From Fallopia convolvulus (taxonomy: Eukaryota > Streptophyta > Magnoliopsida > Caryophyllales > Polygonaceae): 64,000 nucleotides of DNA. Below the pieces are notes generated by a model. It was not told the DNA's origin and searched no databases. It saw only the letters and a program-made list of their open reading frames with translations. Position 1 is the first letter of the stretch; each line of letters opens with the position of its first letter. Location of the stretch: NCBI GenBank assembly GCA_964016875.1, contig OZ024720.1, positions 19,704,242-19,768,241 of the forward strand, written 5' to 3'. Both the position numbers and the translations under genes were made by a program. Shown in pieces: positions 11,131 through 22,958 of the stretch.

Positions 11131-11596
11131 AAATTAAAAATGCAAGAGGTGAGAGTTGAACCCCCTAACCTCTTGCATTTCCCAAACTAACAACACTCTC
11201 ATTTCCGCTATGCCATTGTAACTTATCTACCCATTAAGGATTTTTAATCTTTTTATTCTCTTACTTTCCTTCTTCCTTCTTAGAAGACATGACTTGATTT
11301 GACGCTTGAGCAATGCATGCTCATCCACCTCCTCCCATGGCCATTAAAATTCATCTCTTCTCTTAACCAATCTTCTTCTCCCACATCAAATCAAAGAAAC
11401 ACATCCATGGCCAATCACCATGGATCACCTCTTCCAAGGGTGTTCCATTCATAGAGGTGTGGATCAAGAGTAGGGCCTTCCACCACCATAAATAGGGGTG
11501 TCTTCTAAGGAGATCATGCACATCTTATTCATCCTTCTCTTCTTGCAATTTCACTCCCATTCCAAGCAAAATTCAGCCCCAAATTAAAATTTCTAT

Positions 11597-11785
11597 GTGC
11601 TGATTTTTTTCACAAAAATACCCAAAAACACTAGTGTGGCCACCACCACACCTCCGACCACCACCCTTGACCGCCGGCCACCACCTGCCGCCGTTCCTAC
11701 TCGTCGGCATCGCCTAGAACCACCGTCCACCGCCCCTGCTCAACCCCACCAGCAGCTGCTCGTCCATGGTGTTGATCACGCATAA
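11597..11785 (+). other. C-rich GC island in LTR (62-codon frame)
   Basis: A proline/threonine-rich frame encoded by CCACC and CCGCC repeats. An analogous C-rich island occurs in both full element E LTRs after the TATA box (28084-28317, 44340-44573). The proteins are not clearly alike, so a structural or leader role is as likely as a peptide. Confidence 0.35.
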
Positions 11786-14419
11786 GAAAGAACAAAAAAT
11801 GAGTTTTGGCCTATTTTTGCTTGGTGGGCTGGAACAAGTTTAAAAATTAGGCAAATTTGCACTTTTTTAATCCCATCAGATTTCATTTAAGAAGAAAATG
11901 AAGATGAATTTCGACCATATCAATTTCGCCCATCTCGTTTTGCGTGCCCATTCCGCTCTCGTTTTCGCTCAGTATAATTCCTGACTCATATTTTTAATTT
12001 ATAACTCTTTATAAAAAAAACTTTTCACATCTATATAATATTTATTTAATTAAAATTGAATAAATGTTGCATGTGGGTTAAAATGAATTTATATGATTAA
12101 ATTCACTTTGCATGCACTTATAGTTAAATATAAAATTTTATAAGAATTATGTAAGATCTCACTTTAAAAGTAATAATAAATGAATATTATGATTTGGGTT
12201 TTTCTACCTAAATTATTATTATAAATAATTTAAAGTATAATACTTTCTCCAAGAGAAAGAAAATAAAGAAAGGGTTGTATAATAAATAAAATGAAGTTTT
12301 TATCAAGAAATGCCCTTGCATGTCAACATAGCCTTTTTATAATGTTGAAATAAATTATATTATGACTTTGTTAATTAAAGTAGCTAGACTTCTAAAGAAT
12401 ATAACATTTACTTAAATAATTTAAATAATGGTTGCATGTGGATTAATAGACTTTATTTAATGTTTTCACCTTGCATGCCAATATAAAAGACTTTATCAAA
12501 AATAATGTTATTAACAACTTTGGACTTAATAAAAAGCATGAGAAACAATATTTAACCAAATTATATAAATATTAATAGTAAGTTTAAAAAGGGAATTCTT
12601 GATTTTTCAAATCCTGCATAAAACTATATACGAATATAATTATTTTTATAAAGCTATTTTAATAGCATATATTTAAGAGTAATAATAAAAGATTATTATT
12701 ATATAAAATCTCCACCTAAAGTAAGATAAATTAAAATCTCCACCTAAGTTTTCTTGGTAAAAGGAAAAAATAAGAGAAATTAAAATCTTAGAAGAGATAA
12801 AGAATTTTAATAAAAATTCTCTCGTTATCTCTCGTGTCGTTAGGTCCAAGCCTCAATCCCGTTTAAGCCATCAAATTCCGATTTGTTCGATCATAAACGC
12901 TCGCAAATTTAGGCAAGAGAAATTTCTCGATGTTGGGAACAACTTGTTTGCTAATAATATCCGAATCTAGGAATATCGATTGTTAGAAATAATGACCCAA
13001 TTGTTATCGTTATTATGTTATTTAATATTCAATAGGGCTATTACGCTTGTCTTGTTTGTGACCTTGCTTGTTTAAGATCTCTTTTCGAGATCGGTTTGGA
13101 TGAAATAGTAAGGGGTGCGGGATTAACCCGACACACTTCTAAATAACCTACTAATTTGTATGACACCATGCCTAAATTCCGCGACTTTAAGGATCATGAT
13201 CCACTATCTGCTCCTATTTGGAGGAGGGAGGTCCCCACCCTAGCTAGGTGCCGGAACTTCATTCCCATAAGTGGACCCAGGTCTATTCATGGCCCCCTAC
13301 ACTCTTAAAATCCATTAACATAAGTGAAAGTTTTATCACAACATAAGATAAGTGCCAAAGCACAATTAAAAGAAACTAAAACTAGGTCGAAATAGTACAA
13401 CTTGCTTGGAAGACCACCCGGATCTCGGTTCTTGAAACGATCGTCTTTCCAATAAGAATGCTCATTCGCATGTCAAGGTGGGTTTGGTACTTAAGCGCCT
13501 TCGGGCCACCTTCCCGATCTGGAGGACCGAATAACATGAGGTTGGTTAAGGTTTGACAAAGGCACAAGAGGTTTTCAAAACTTGTATGAATTAATAACGT
13601 TCTCAACATACTTTCTACTCTATGAAGTTCTACAATCTCGAAGTTCTTCATTTTAGTTTAATAGTTACCTCATCTCGAGATCTACTTGTTTCCGTCCTTA
13701 AAGCTCCACATAAAGATTGTATAGTCTCGTTGTTTCTTTCGCCTTCGGATCCAAGTTAACTCTCTTCGAGATCAACTAATTTCCGTCCTTAAATCTCCAC
13801 ATAAAGTTTATAACTTTCAAAGTACATCTCTTCTACTTATCTCCTCGATGAAATAATAAATTTACCAAACTACCCTTGAGAATTTCTATTCTCACTTGCT
13901 TAGTCTCCTTAGATTAATTACACTATTTCCGCATTTTTGCCTGGTATTTCTCGCCCTTCGCGAAAAATGATAGACTCTAGGAAGTTACCACCGAAGTTTG
14001 AAGACAAAGGATAGAAGATACGAGAAGAGTTATGCAAGGATAGAAGGTCAAGGCAAGACAACGTTGAAGGAAGGAAGGAATTTTTAAAGAGCAAAGCATT
14101 CAGAAGATAGTGCACCAGCTCTTCCATTTTTAAGCCAAGCAAATCATCATCATATGAGTTGTCTTGGAAAAATATACTTGTACTTTCAATACAGCTTTTC
14201 AACCATTTTAATGGGCTTTATTTTTCGTTGTTACACTCTTTGTAAAACAACTACCATTGTAATGAACGAATGTTCTTATCAATGAATAAAATTTCCTCTC
14301 TTAGTTCATTGTACTTTAATTAAGTCTCATTAAATTATTTAAAGCCTTGGGTGACTTTGGACGGTAAAATCCGAGGTTATTGGCGGTAATACCCATCGTT
14401 GCAAAATAGGGGCGTTACA

Positions 14420-15690
14420 TTCAATGAATAAAAATATATATCCAATATTTTATGAGGGCTTTTCTGGTGGAAACATAGCTTTGGGTGAAAACTGAAATTC
14501 AATCTGAGTCGTTAGATTTACTAAATGTAAGGTTGTGATTAAAACAAGAGAAACAAGGAAAAAAAAAGAAACACGCGTTTGGAACTCAAAAATAATGGCG
14601 ATTTTGTGAATATTATCAAAACGCATCCCAAAATGGTAATTAGCCATCCAAAAAAACTCTTCTTCTCAAAATACACGCACCCACCCCCAAAACATGAAAC
14701 ACTCCAATAAAATTATCTCAACTCTCACTCGCCGAAAGAAACTATCGAGATTAACAATTGCAAAATCGTCGAGATCAAGCTCTATATCATTTCTCCATGG
14801 CAGATGAAGAGAAAGATCATCAAATTTCGGTTTTGAAGAAGGTAAAAAGACCCTCTATGCTTCAAATTTTGGGATTCTAGGTTAAGAAAGTGTAAAAATC
14901 TAGAGGCTAATTAGAGATTTGTTTTTTTTTTCAATTTTCGAAGAAAGATTGCCTGTATTATTTGCATCTATGGTTCATTTAATCGAATTTGGATCTAATT
15001 TTCGATTTGAAATTGTTAGAATCTAGTGTTGTACACTTTGATGATTGAGGAGTGTTGATTTGTATTTATAGTGTTCATAAAAGGTTGAAACTATTTCTAG
15101 GATTGACAAGGCGTTAAATTTTATGTTAGATCCGTGATATTTTGGATATGAGATTCATGATTCGTCATGTGTGGTGAGTATGCTATTCTTTTGTTAAAGT
15201 TCATATATTTTATCTATATGTTCATGTACAGGGACTATGAGGTTCACATTTTGTTATGCGAATCTCGAGATGCTTGTTCGATTTGGTTTTTTTTTTTGAA
15301 ATTTCTGCATTTTAGTTGATTTTTCTTTCTAACTTTTAGGGCAAAATTTCTAAAGTGCAAACTTTTGTTTCTAGATTCAATCTAGGATTCACACGATGGT
15401 TAATGATCTTTGTGAACGACTGGGTTCATGTATTGTTTTGGGATGTTCATAAATTCCTCTTAAGGTTCATATAAAGCCATTTGAAATTGTTCATGTTTCT
15501 GAGTCTATTGCTCCTTTTGCACTGATGTTATTGATTCCTTTCTCTCGTAATTACTGCTATATTTTTGTTGGTCACTAGTTTTTTTTTGTGTAATGCTAGA
15601 TAGTTTCTTCACATTGGTAATAAAATAACTTGGCTCAATAGAAAAGACTAGGATTCATGTGTTAGATGTAAAAATAAATAATTGTCATAG
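14420..15690. other. Intergenic; possible first-exon relic
   Basis: Mostly AT-rich. At 14797 ATGGCAGATGAAGAG opens a short frame (MADEEKDHQISVLKK) that runs into GTAAAAAG, like a first exon and a splice donor. No downstream exon is recognisable. Copies of TTCATATATTTTATC-like and TGTTCATGT repeats occur further on. Confidence 0.3.
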
Positions 15691-15760
15691 CCTATTAGCT
15701 CAACTGGCAGAGCAATGTGTTTGTACACATCGATGTGAGTTCGAATCCCTCATAGGCTAC
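15691..15760 (+). pseudogene. tRNA-like relic
   Basis: GCCTATTAGCTCAACTGGCA begins a 70-base tRNA-like unit. The ends GCCTAT and ATAGGC pair, the D arm CTC-GAG pairs, ATGTG and CACAT form the anticodon stem, and the T loop is TTCGAAT. The anticodon loop is only six bases with that stem, the T stem has two mismatches, and the acceptor does not fit seven pairs. I read it as a degenerate copy, perhaps of organellar-type origin. The anticodon cannot be assigned. Confidence 0.5.
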
Positions 15761-15779
15761 ATAGTATGTTTATGATGTC

Positions 15780-16036
15780 TCAATTCAATGTTGAGTTCTC
15801 TTGAATCATGTTCAAGTTCATATATATTGTCTTAGTGTTCACATATTGACTTTGTATGCTCACATATTGACTATATATGTGCACATATTTTCGAACAAGG
15901 GCCTTAGCTGAAATTTCTCAGTCTTGAATTTCATAGTGCTCTCCCTTGCTACATTAACCTCGTTCCAAAGTCTTATTGTGAACGTCTCTTAGCTTCTTTG
16001 TTTCCTCCCTTGCTATAGTTTAAATACTTAGTACAA
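15780..16036. repeat. Diverged repeat shared with 17930-18160
   Basis: Units such as GTTCACATATTGACT and the later AATTTCTCAG-CTT segment recur in the same order at about 18000-18150. The two copies flank the Helitron pair. Confidence 0.5.
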
Positions 16037-16629
16037 ACTAGTTGTCCCCGTCATGCTCTACACGACTATGACTCGATAATATTTAGATATATTATAAAAA
16101 AAGATATTAATAAATAAAAATATAAGATAAATAATAATTGTGAATTGGTGATTTATATAAATTGTAAAAAAAAACATAATTCTAAATTAAAGATTTTGAT
16201 AGCAAAAATGAAAATAATGGGACATTTAAAATGGATTAGCAAATAAAATTGACTTGATATGTTCGTATATTATCAAAAAAATATTACAGGGAAATTATAA
16301 TTGAAAATTACAAATGTAATTGGCTAGATTTGTATGTAAATTATCAAAAAAAGTCAAAATTGAAAATTCAAAGATATATCTTAATTGAAATTCAAAGATT
16401 TGGCAACAAAAAGATTCGATCCTATCTAAATATCATAATGGGAAAAAAAATATAGATTAACAAAAAAATTGACTTGATTTGTACATAGATTGTAAATCCG
16501 TAACTCATTTTTTCTATATATTTATTATGATTCGGTTTTTTAGTATCATAACTCATATTGGAAAAGTCAAAACAATGATAAGGTTGTCGAACATATATTA
16601 AGATTTCTCTAGACATATCTATTCTAATT

Positions 16630-17560
16630 TTTTTTATAAAATATGTTAATTGTTAAATATTTTGTTCAATTTATTCGTTATGTACATATGGTCATATGGA
16701 TCAATAACAATTTATTATTAATTTTGTACTTTAAAAATATTATAGGATAAGATCTCGGTCTATATTTATGTGAGTTTTTTTAGATTATACTAGTATGTAT
16801 TCCCGTACCTTGTACGGGTTTTAAAAATAATAAATAGAAATTAATATATGTAAAGATATTTTTAAAAAATTAATATATTGATTGTTTTATTTAGCATATA
16901 AATATAAACAATTAAAAATAATCGATTAAGATATCTTAGTTAAGAAACAATGCTATCTAAGAATAAAATATGTATTCTAAAATTTGTATGATAGGCTGAT
17001 AGCATAAAAAAATATCTTAATGATTTCCTATTTATCATATCCAAAAATAAAAGATTGTTTCATAATAAGATTTTCTATCCAATATTCTACAAACATGGAT
17101 AAGAATTTATCATATTCAAAAATAAAAGATTATTTTAAAAAAAAGAGTTATGTGGTCCAATCTAAAAGTGACATGTGTCGTTAAATAATTTTTTTAACCT
17201 CCGCTTTAGGTTATAGTTATGATTGGAGAGTTGTTAGGATCATGAAGTTATGTTAAAATCTTATCCTATAAAATACATAAAAAAAAATTTATATCAATTT
17301 CATGGAAATTAGTTTTTACGAGCATATTTTTATTTTGCTAGACAATAAGTTAACTGTTAATTTTGTTGTTCAATATATTCGTTATGTACTTACATATACG
17401 ATCATATCATATATATGGATCATTCACAATCTATTATTAATTTTGTAATTTAAAAATATTTTAGGGTAAGATCTTGGTATATATTTATGGGAGATTCCTT
17501 GGTAGATTATGTTGGAGAATTGTTAGGATCATAAAGATATGATAAAAAAAAATATTTTTA
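16630..17560 (+). repeat. Internal duplication giving an empty site for the inner Helitron
   Basis: 16630-16788 plus 17223-17270 align with about 17325-17560. Shared segments include TATTATTAATTTTGTA, AAGATCT-GGT-TATATTTATG and TTGTTAGGATCAT-AAG. The second copy reads straight through GATTATGTTGGAGA at 17505-17518, where the first is split by the Helitron. Confidence 0.7.
16789..17222 (-). mobile_element. Inner Helitron, minus strand, nested
   Basis: The minus-strand 5' end TCATAACTATAACCTAAAGC (edge 17222) is preceded by A. The 3' hairpin CCCGTACAAGGTACGGG is followed by AATACATA and CTAGT (edge 16789). The base after CTAGT is A, not the usual T. The sequence around it matches 17325-17560, which lacks the insert, so the window contains an empty-site copy. 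Confidence 0.78.
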
Positions 17561-17870
17561 CATGTAAATTTCTCGAAATATGTAACTAAATTTCCAAAAA
17601 AATATTATTGTAATCCAATATAAGAAAATTAAAAAAATTGATTGAGATTTGTAGATTACGTGGCAATATGATGTGTATATATATATGAGTGATATGGAAA
17701 AAATTTGACATGTGGACCATGACATGGATTATTTATAAAGACGTCTAAACAACAAGAAAATGACAAGTGTAAAAATCTGAGGTGGCTTAATATAGGATCA
17801 ACATGTGGCGAAATCTTAGGTGGCGTAATGAGAAGGCTCCAAACCTTATTGCTTTAATATATATAGTAGA

Positions 17871-18816
17871 TTTAAGATGTTACACAACCATTTTTCATTT
17901 ACATAAATATATATTGCATTTGTATTCACATATTGAATGTATATGTTCGCTTATTTTTGGTAAGGTTAAGATCTTTATAAGACGATTCATTCATGTTCGT
18001 ATATAATTATATAATATTCATATATTGATTGTGTATGTTGACATATTGACTATGTATGTTCACATATTTTTAAACAAGTTCCTTATATTCTACGAAGTCG
18101 TGTACTAGCATCCAAGCCTTCATTTCTAATTTCTCAGCCTTGGCTTTCATTCAAGCCTTACGATTCGTAATCATTAATTCTCTTAATGTCACCCTTCAAT
18201 GGATGCCCCTTTTCTCAATCTCGTAGAAGCACTTTTTCTTTCCAATCGGTTGATAAAAAATCCTAGACTTCTATTTTTATTTATAGTAGACAATCCACTT
18301 ATATAATATTATTTTCTTGCCATAGAATAATATTTTCCACCTAATAATTTGCCATAAATGATGTGCACAATAAAATCTTTAACAACTTTCCTTATCCAAA
18401 TATTCCCACTCATTGTGGCCCAAGCAATTGCCTTCTTCATGAGATATAATTTCCATAGTATATTATCTTCTTTTAGAGCATAATTACAAATCATTCTTGT
18501 TGGCAACACTTTTGTAAAACATACGTGCACCCTTTCCTCTTTTTTTGCTCTAGTGACGCTTCTAGCACGATTGTTCTCTTGCACAATATTCCCTTAGGGA
18601 TAGTGTTTCTTCATTCTCTAGATTTCTCGTGGTATTATACTTTGGGATTATACCAGTGATAACATCCAATAGTTGGTCACTGCTCATAGGTAAGTTTATA
18701 AGTAGCACACTCCTTTTGAGGGTTTGTGATGTTTGCAAGATCTCCACATCCATAATCAAGGGTGTTAAAGACCTTAAAAACAAAGCAAGGGTAGAAATGA
18801 ACGTCCATGCTTGTAG
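17871..18816. other. Intergenic with short unassigned frames
   Basis: It holds the second copy of the repeat at 15780-16036. A minus-strand frame at 18309-18584 (91 codons, rich in K and R) and one at 18562-18840 match no family I recognise. A short minus-strand run near 18110-18160 could encode a charged helix (KAKAEKLEMKAWML). I see no complete gene. Confidence 0.35.
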
Positions 18817-19000
18817 GGATCTAAGATCTATCTCGTCCATGCTTGTTTACCTAAAGATCTGCAAAACCGAACAAAACAAGAGCAAAACCCGAATTTCCTA
18901 GAAAACCTAAGAATCTAGATACTATACTAAACTAAGCTAAAAACCATGCAAAAACAAACACAAATATGCATCCTAAGCTATACCTAAATGCAAGCTATCA
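18817..19000 (-). repeat. Truncated LTR fragment, D-like
   Basis: On the minus strand it reads TGATAGCTTGCATTTAGGTA and continues into TTTTAGGTTTTCTAGG and TTTACC-reverse segments like the first 180 bp of the element C 3' LTR and the element D LTRs. It has no partner and no internal sequence. Confidence 0.72.
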
Positions 19001-19662
19001 GGTGACGAAAGGATTAAAGAGCCAGATCCTTGGGATGGAAGTCGGAAACCCAATCGACCACTCGTTATGTTTGGACGGGCGAGGACTAAGTTTGGGCTGA
19101 GCAGGGTCTAAACGAGGTTGCATCAGAGCATATTATGAAAATCCTTACTTTTATGGGACATCATCCGCGAGTTGAAGTTGAGCGGTGAAAGCTTAAAGAC
19201 TTTCTTCTCCCTTTGGAGGAAAGGATTGTGAGATTTAGGAGTTGGATCGTTGTCGAAGTTGGTTTTTTTAAGCGGCGACGACCATAGACCTTCTAGGGTT
19301 AATGTTGGTTTGGTGGAGAGGTTGACATAGCATACATCGCGTTCTTTTTAGAGGAGTAGAGCATTTATTGTAAGCGAGAAGGGTTGTTGACCTAATTATC
19401 CATTCATAAAAAGACATATCACTTACTTTGTTATTTTATTTATATTTACTTTTTCTATTACTACTACTACGAAATCGCTATGTTTCAAAACTTTTTATAT
19501 TTAAAATTTTGATGTCACATTACGATCCAAAATAATTTTATTTAGCAGCTTTTTTTCTAACCAAGATAACAACATTAAAATAATAATTGAAAATGAAAGG
19601 AATATATCAATTTTCTTATGAAATGCTACTATTTTTTTAGAGTTAGAAAAGATTAGGCTAAG
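19001..19662. other. Unassigned DNA
   Basis: No gene or repeat recognised. It lies downstream of the RNase H-like fragment (minus-strand sense) and may include its 3' end. Confidence 0.4.
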
Positions 19663-20019
19663 TCAGCCTACAACATCCTTTCGGATGAGGACCTGGAATC
19701 CTGAATGTGTCTGAATTTGATTTGCACTACAAGAGTGACATAATCCCGCAATCAAATCAGCAACCTTATTATAGTCACGAGGTATATGTGCAAATTTAAC
19801 GACCTCAAACGACTGCAGTGATACAAGTGTATCTGAGATTAACATTTCAATCTGACATGGACATGATCTACTTCCTTGTAATGCTTGTATAACAATCAGA
19901 CTATCTCCTTCGATCTGGATCTTCAACAGATTCCTATTCCTAGCTTCACAAACTGCTTCATACATGCCTATTGCTTCTGCTTGAATTATGCTCCAATTTT
20001 CGTTTACAAAAGCATCTAT
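19663..20019 (-). pseudogene. RNase H-like (RVT_3 type) fragment, C-terminal part
   Basis: Reading from 20019 leftward without a stop: FVNENWSIIQAEAIG, then ALQGS, IPRDYNKVADLIAG and a stop at about 19663. The QAEA-x-G/A block, the internal LKIQIEGDSLIVIQAL and the HIPRDYNKVADLIA block are hallmarks of the plant RNase H-like domain that ends many LINE-type elements and stand-alone RNase H-like genes. The N-terminal half is about 33 kb to the right (52996-53930), because element B inserted at the TCTAT at 20015-20019. Confidence 0.78.
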
Positions 20020-21195
20020 TGATAGCTTGCATATAGGTGTAGTTTAGATGCATATTCTATGTAAGTTTTAGCTAATTTTAGATTGGTTTTAGTCTAGTTT
20101 CTAGGATCTGGGTAGATTGCGCTTGTTTGCTCGGTTTTGCAAGTTTTTAGGTTTATGAGCAAAAGCAGGACGAGTTCCAGTTGATCATGGTGGTGGTTAG
20201 AAGAGTTGAAATGAGGTAGGAGGTGATGTAAAGGAGCATTGAAGAGAAAGTGAAAAACAACAAAGAAAGGAAATTCACCAAAAGTTGATTGCGCGTGTTG
20301 GGAAGATACTATGCGGCCGCACAATTTTATGAAACCCGCGAAATTTGGATTTTAACGCGGACATGCATTGGGCCGATGTTTGGGCTTTGCTATTGGGCTT
20401 GGTTGTTTATTTGTCCGATTATGTGCTTGTTTGTAGGGTTTTTGAGGATTTTTTGAAGAGATATTTAAACTCTTGTTAGTTTATCTTTTGCATAACTTAG
20501 ATCATACTTTTGGAGGTTAGGGTTTTTCTCTCTAGAGGCAAACTCTAAACCTCTTATAAGTTTTTCATTAATTTAATTATGCATTGCTAAATTCTTTGTG
20601 TTTGACTAGTTATTGAAATCATAGATTGCATAATATTGTGAGGTGTGATTGATTCTCATCAACTTGAACAGGTTTTATTTCCTACGCTTAATTGAATCAG
20701 AATTATTCTAGGGTTTTGTTAGATTGGCCACCTAATAGAGTTTCTAGGTTAATTTATAACTAATCCGATTAAGTCCCATTTTGGATTGATTCGATACAGT
20801 AGCAACTATAATTGTTTGGACCCGTTCGGGCTATTCAGTTGTAGAAAGGAATAAACCTCATATAACTTGATTAGTTGTTTACGTCGAGTATTTGTTTCTA
20901 TCGATACTTTGAACTTAAAGCTATCGTTTAATTGAATCTAAATGTTGTTCTAGGTCGTTAAATGATTAGGGTTGTTCAGACTATTAGCTCTTTCAACTAA
21001 ATAAAATGTTTTGGATAATAATCCACGGTAGATTATTCAAGTGAATTGAGAATCAATTATCACTAAGCATATCTATGATGGATTTAACTAGTTGAACACA
21101 CTTTCTTCATACTTGCCTAACACAATCATATTTGCATTTATAGTTAATTTTTAGGTTGCATCTTAGATTAGATAAACAATCATAAAAACCCCATA
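20020..21195 (+). repeat. Element B 5' LTR, truncated at its end
   Basis: It matches 51636-52860 nearly throughout (for example GGACGAGTTCCAGTTGATCA and the GATAATAATCCACGGTAGATT region). It carries ATGCGGCCGCACAATTTTAT at 20311-20330 and a possible TATA box GATATTTAAAC about 140 bp later (20460). The last 135 bp present in the 3' LTR are missing. Confidence 0.82.
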
Positions 21196-21319
21196 TTGGA
21201 TGTCTAGTTGATGAGGTATTTTCAGTGGTCGTATATGAAAAGCGGGACGAGTTCTAGTTGATCATGGTGGTTGTTAGAAGAGTTGAAGTAAGGTAGGAGG
21301 TGGTGCAAAGGAATAAATT
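21196..21319. other. Scrambled junction between opposed LTRs
   Basis: Three pieces in 124 bp: a 25-bp reverse-oriented LTR end (TGATGAGGTATTTTCAGTGG, 21208-21232), then a plus-oriented piece of LTR matching about 20155-20230 (GCGGGACGAGTTCTAGTTGA), then the reverse-oriented element C LTR starts. It looks like repair or template switching. Confidence 0.7.
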
Positions 21320-22958
21320 TGATGAGGTATTTTTAGTGGTAGTTATATCTATCAAAGAATCCTGACTTAACCAAACTTGGTAGAATGATAAGTAAGGGTC
21401 GATCCCACAGAGACTCGTGTATTTATGTAATTACTTAGATGCCAAGTAACTAAAAGGGAGGTTTAATGAATGATTATCTAGTCTAAGATGCAAACTAAAA
21501 AGTAAATATGAATGCAATGTTGATTGTAAATATATGAGAGAAATATGTTCAACTAGTTAAATCCATAATAAATATACTTACGGATCATTGATTCTCGATT
21601 CACTTGAATAATCTACAGTGGATTATTATCCAAAACATTATATTTAGTTGAAAGAGCTAACAGTCTGACAACCCTAATCATTTAACAACCTAGAACAACC
21701 TCTAGATTGAATTAAAGGACAACTTTAAGTTCAAAGTATTGATAGAAATGAATACTCGACGCAAACAGCTAATCAAGTTATTTGCGGTTTATTCCCTTCT
21801 ACAACTGAATAGCCTGAACGGGTCCAAACAATTATAGTTGCTACTGTATCTAATCAATCCCGAACGGAACCTAATCAAATTAGTTGTAAATTAACCTAGA
21901 AACTCTATTAGGTGGCCAATCTAACAAACACTAGAATAATTATGATTCAATTAAGCAGAGGAAATAAAACCTATTCAAGTTGATGAAAATCAATCAAACC
22001 TCACAATATTATGCAATCTATGATTTCAATAACTAGTTAAACATAAAGAATTTATCAATGCATAATTAAATTAAAGAAAAACTTATAAGAGGTTCAAAGT
22101 TTGTCTCTAGAGAGAAAAACCCTAACCTCCAAAAGTATGATCTAAGTTATCAAAGAGAGAGAAAACTAAAAAGAGTTTTTAAATATCTCTTAAAACTGCT
22201 AAGATATTCAAGGAAACAAATCCTCAATAACCCATACAAGACAACACATCGGAATCATAAAGCCAAGCTTAAAACTAAGCCCAAATCTCGGTCGAAGATA
22301 TCTCCGCGTAGAAAGCCAATTGGGCGACTTGACATCCAAAAGCGCGGCCGCACTTTTACAAGCCAAGCCTAAAACTAAGCCCAAATCTCGACCCAATACA
22401 TCTCCACGTAGAAATCCAATTGCGCGAATTGACCTCCAAAAGCGCGGCCGCACTTTTACATGCTAACTCGCGCTTTTTACCTCAGTTCAGCATTTAGGTG
22501 ACACTTCATAGGCTGTGTTTACACCCTTCAAATTGGAATTTAGACTCGAAGTAAAAAAAATGAATTGTAGATCTTTGAATTAGCTTTCTAGTGATACCAA
22601 ATTCAGCTTCATCTGACCACTATAGCTCCTAAACCAAGCATTGCAAGATAGAGGTGTCGAAACAAGAACTCCAATGCATAGCCAGGGTTTAAGTGTTTTT
22701 ATCCCTCAAGCTCTTGGGTCTTAAATCTTCTAATCTTCACTTGTGTCACTCTAAGCTTCATCAAAATCCACCTCAATCATCTATGATCTTTCCCGTTCAT
22801 GCTTGTTTACCTAAAGATCTGCAAAACCGAACAAAACAAGCACAAAACCCGAATTTCCTAGAAAACCTAAAAGTCTAGAAACTAGACTAAACTAAGCTAA
22901 AACCAAACAAAATAAACATAAATATGCATCCTAAGCTAAACCTAAATGAAAACTATCA
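21320..22958 (-). repeat. Element C 3' LTR (mosaic)
   Basis: On the minus strand the first part (TGATAGTTTTCATTTAGG, TTTTAGGTTTTCTAGGAAAT, TTTTGTTCGGTTTTGCAGAT) matches element D LTRs. The second part (from about the GATATTTAAA region to AATACCTCATCA) matches element B LTRs. It carries AAAAGCGCGGCCGCACTTTT twice (22338-22357, 22438-22457). TG...CA ends are present. Confidence 0.75.
22339..22460 (-). promoter_or_regulatory. Duplicated GC-rich palindrome segment in element C LTR
   Basis: GCGCGGCCGC occurs at 22343-22352 and 22443-22452 in a direct duplication of about 100 bp (AAGCC-AAGC-TAAAACTAAGCCC to AAAAGCGCGGCCGCAC). It lies upstream of the presumed TATA region of this LTR. Confidence 0.6.

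Larger units (their letters stand above)
9650..14419 (+). repeat. Diverged solo-like LTR related to element E LTRs
   Basis: Several landmarks follow the same order as in element E LTRs: a tRNA-like segment in reverse (about 11140-11230, GAGAGTTGAACCCC), a C-rich GC island (11640-11770), a segment with GGATCATGATCCACTATCTGC near 13190, and the end motif TGGGTGACTTTGGACGGTAAA ... GGCGGTAATACCC ... GGGGCGTTACA at 14340-14419. No primer-binding site or pol follows 14419, so it looks like a solo or truncated LTR. The left edge is a guess from spacing. A 1.2 kb MITE sits inside. Confidence 0.6.
16037..17870 (-). mobile_element. Outer non-autonomous Helitron, minus strand
   Basis: On the minus strand the 5' end is TCTACTATATATATTAAAGC (edge 17870), preceded by A. 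The 3' end is CTAGT (edge 16037), followed by T, with an imperfect GC-rich hairpin (CGTGTAGAGCATGACGGGG) just before it. No Rep/helicase ORF is seen. An internal duplication and a second Helitron (16789-17222) lie inside. Confidence 0.72.

Noticed and set aside
15691..15760. A functional tRNA gene
   Set aside because: The anticodon loop is one base short with the best stem and the T stem has two mismatches; kept only as a relic.
18309..18840. Two overlapping minus-strand frames (91 and 92 codons)
   Set aside because: No recognisable family, and the second runs into the LTR fragment; left unassigned.
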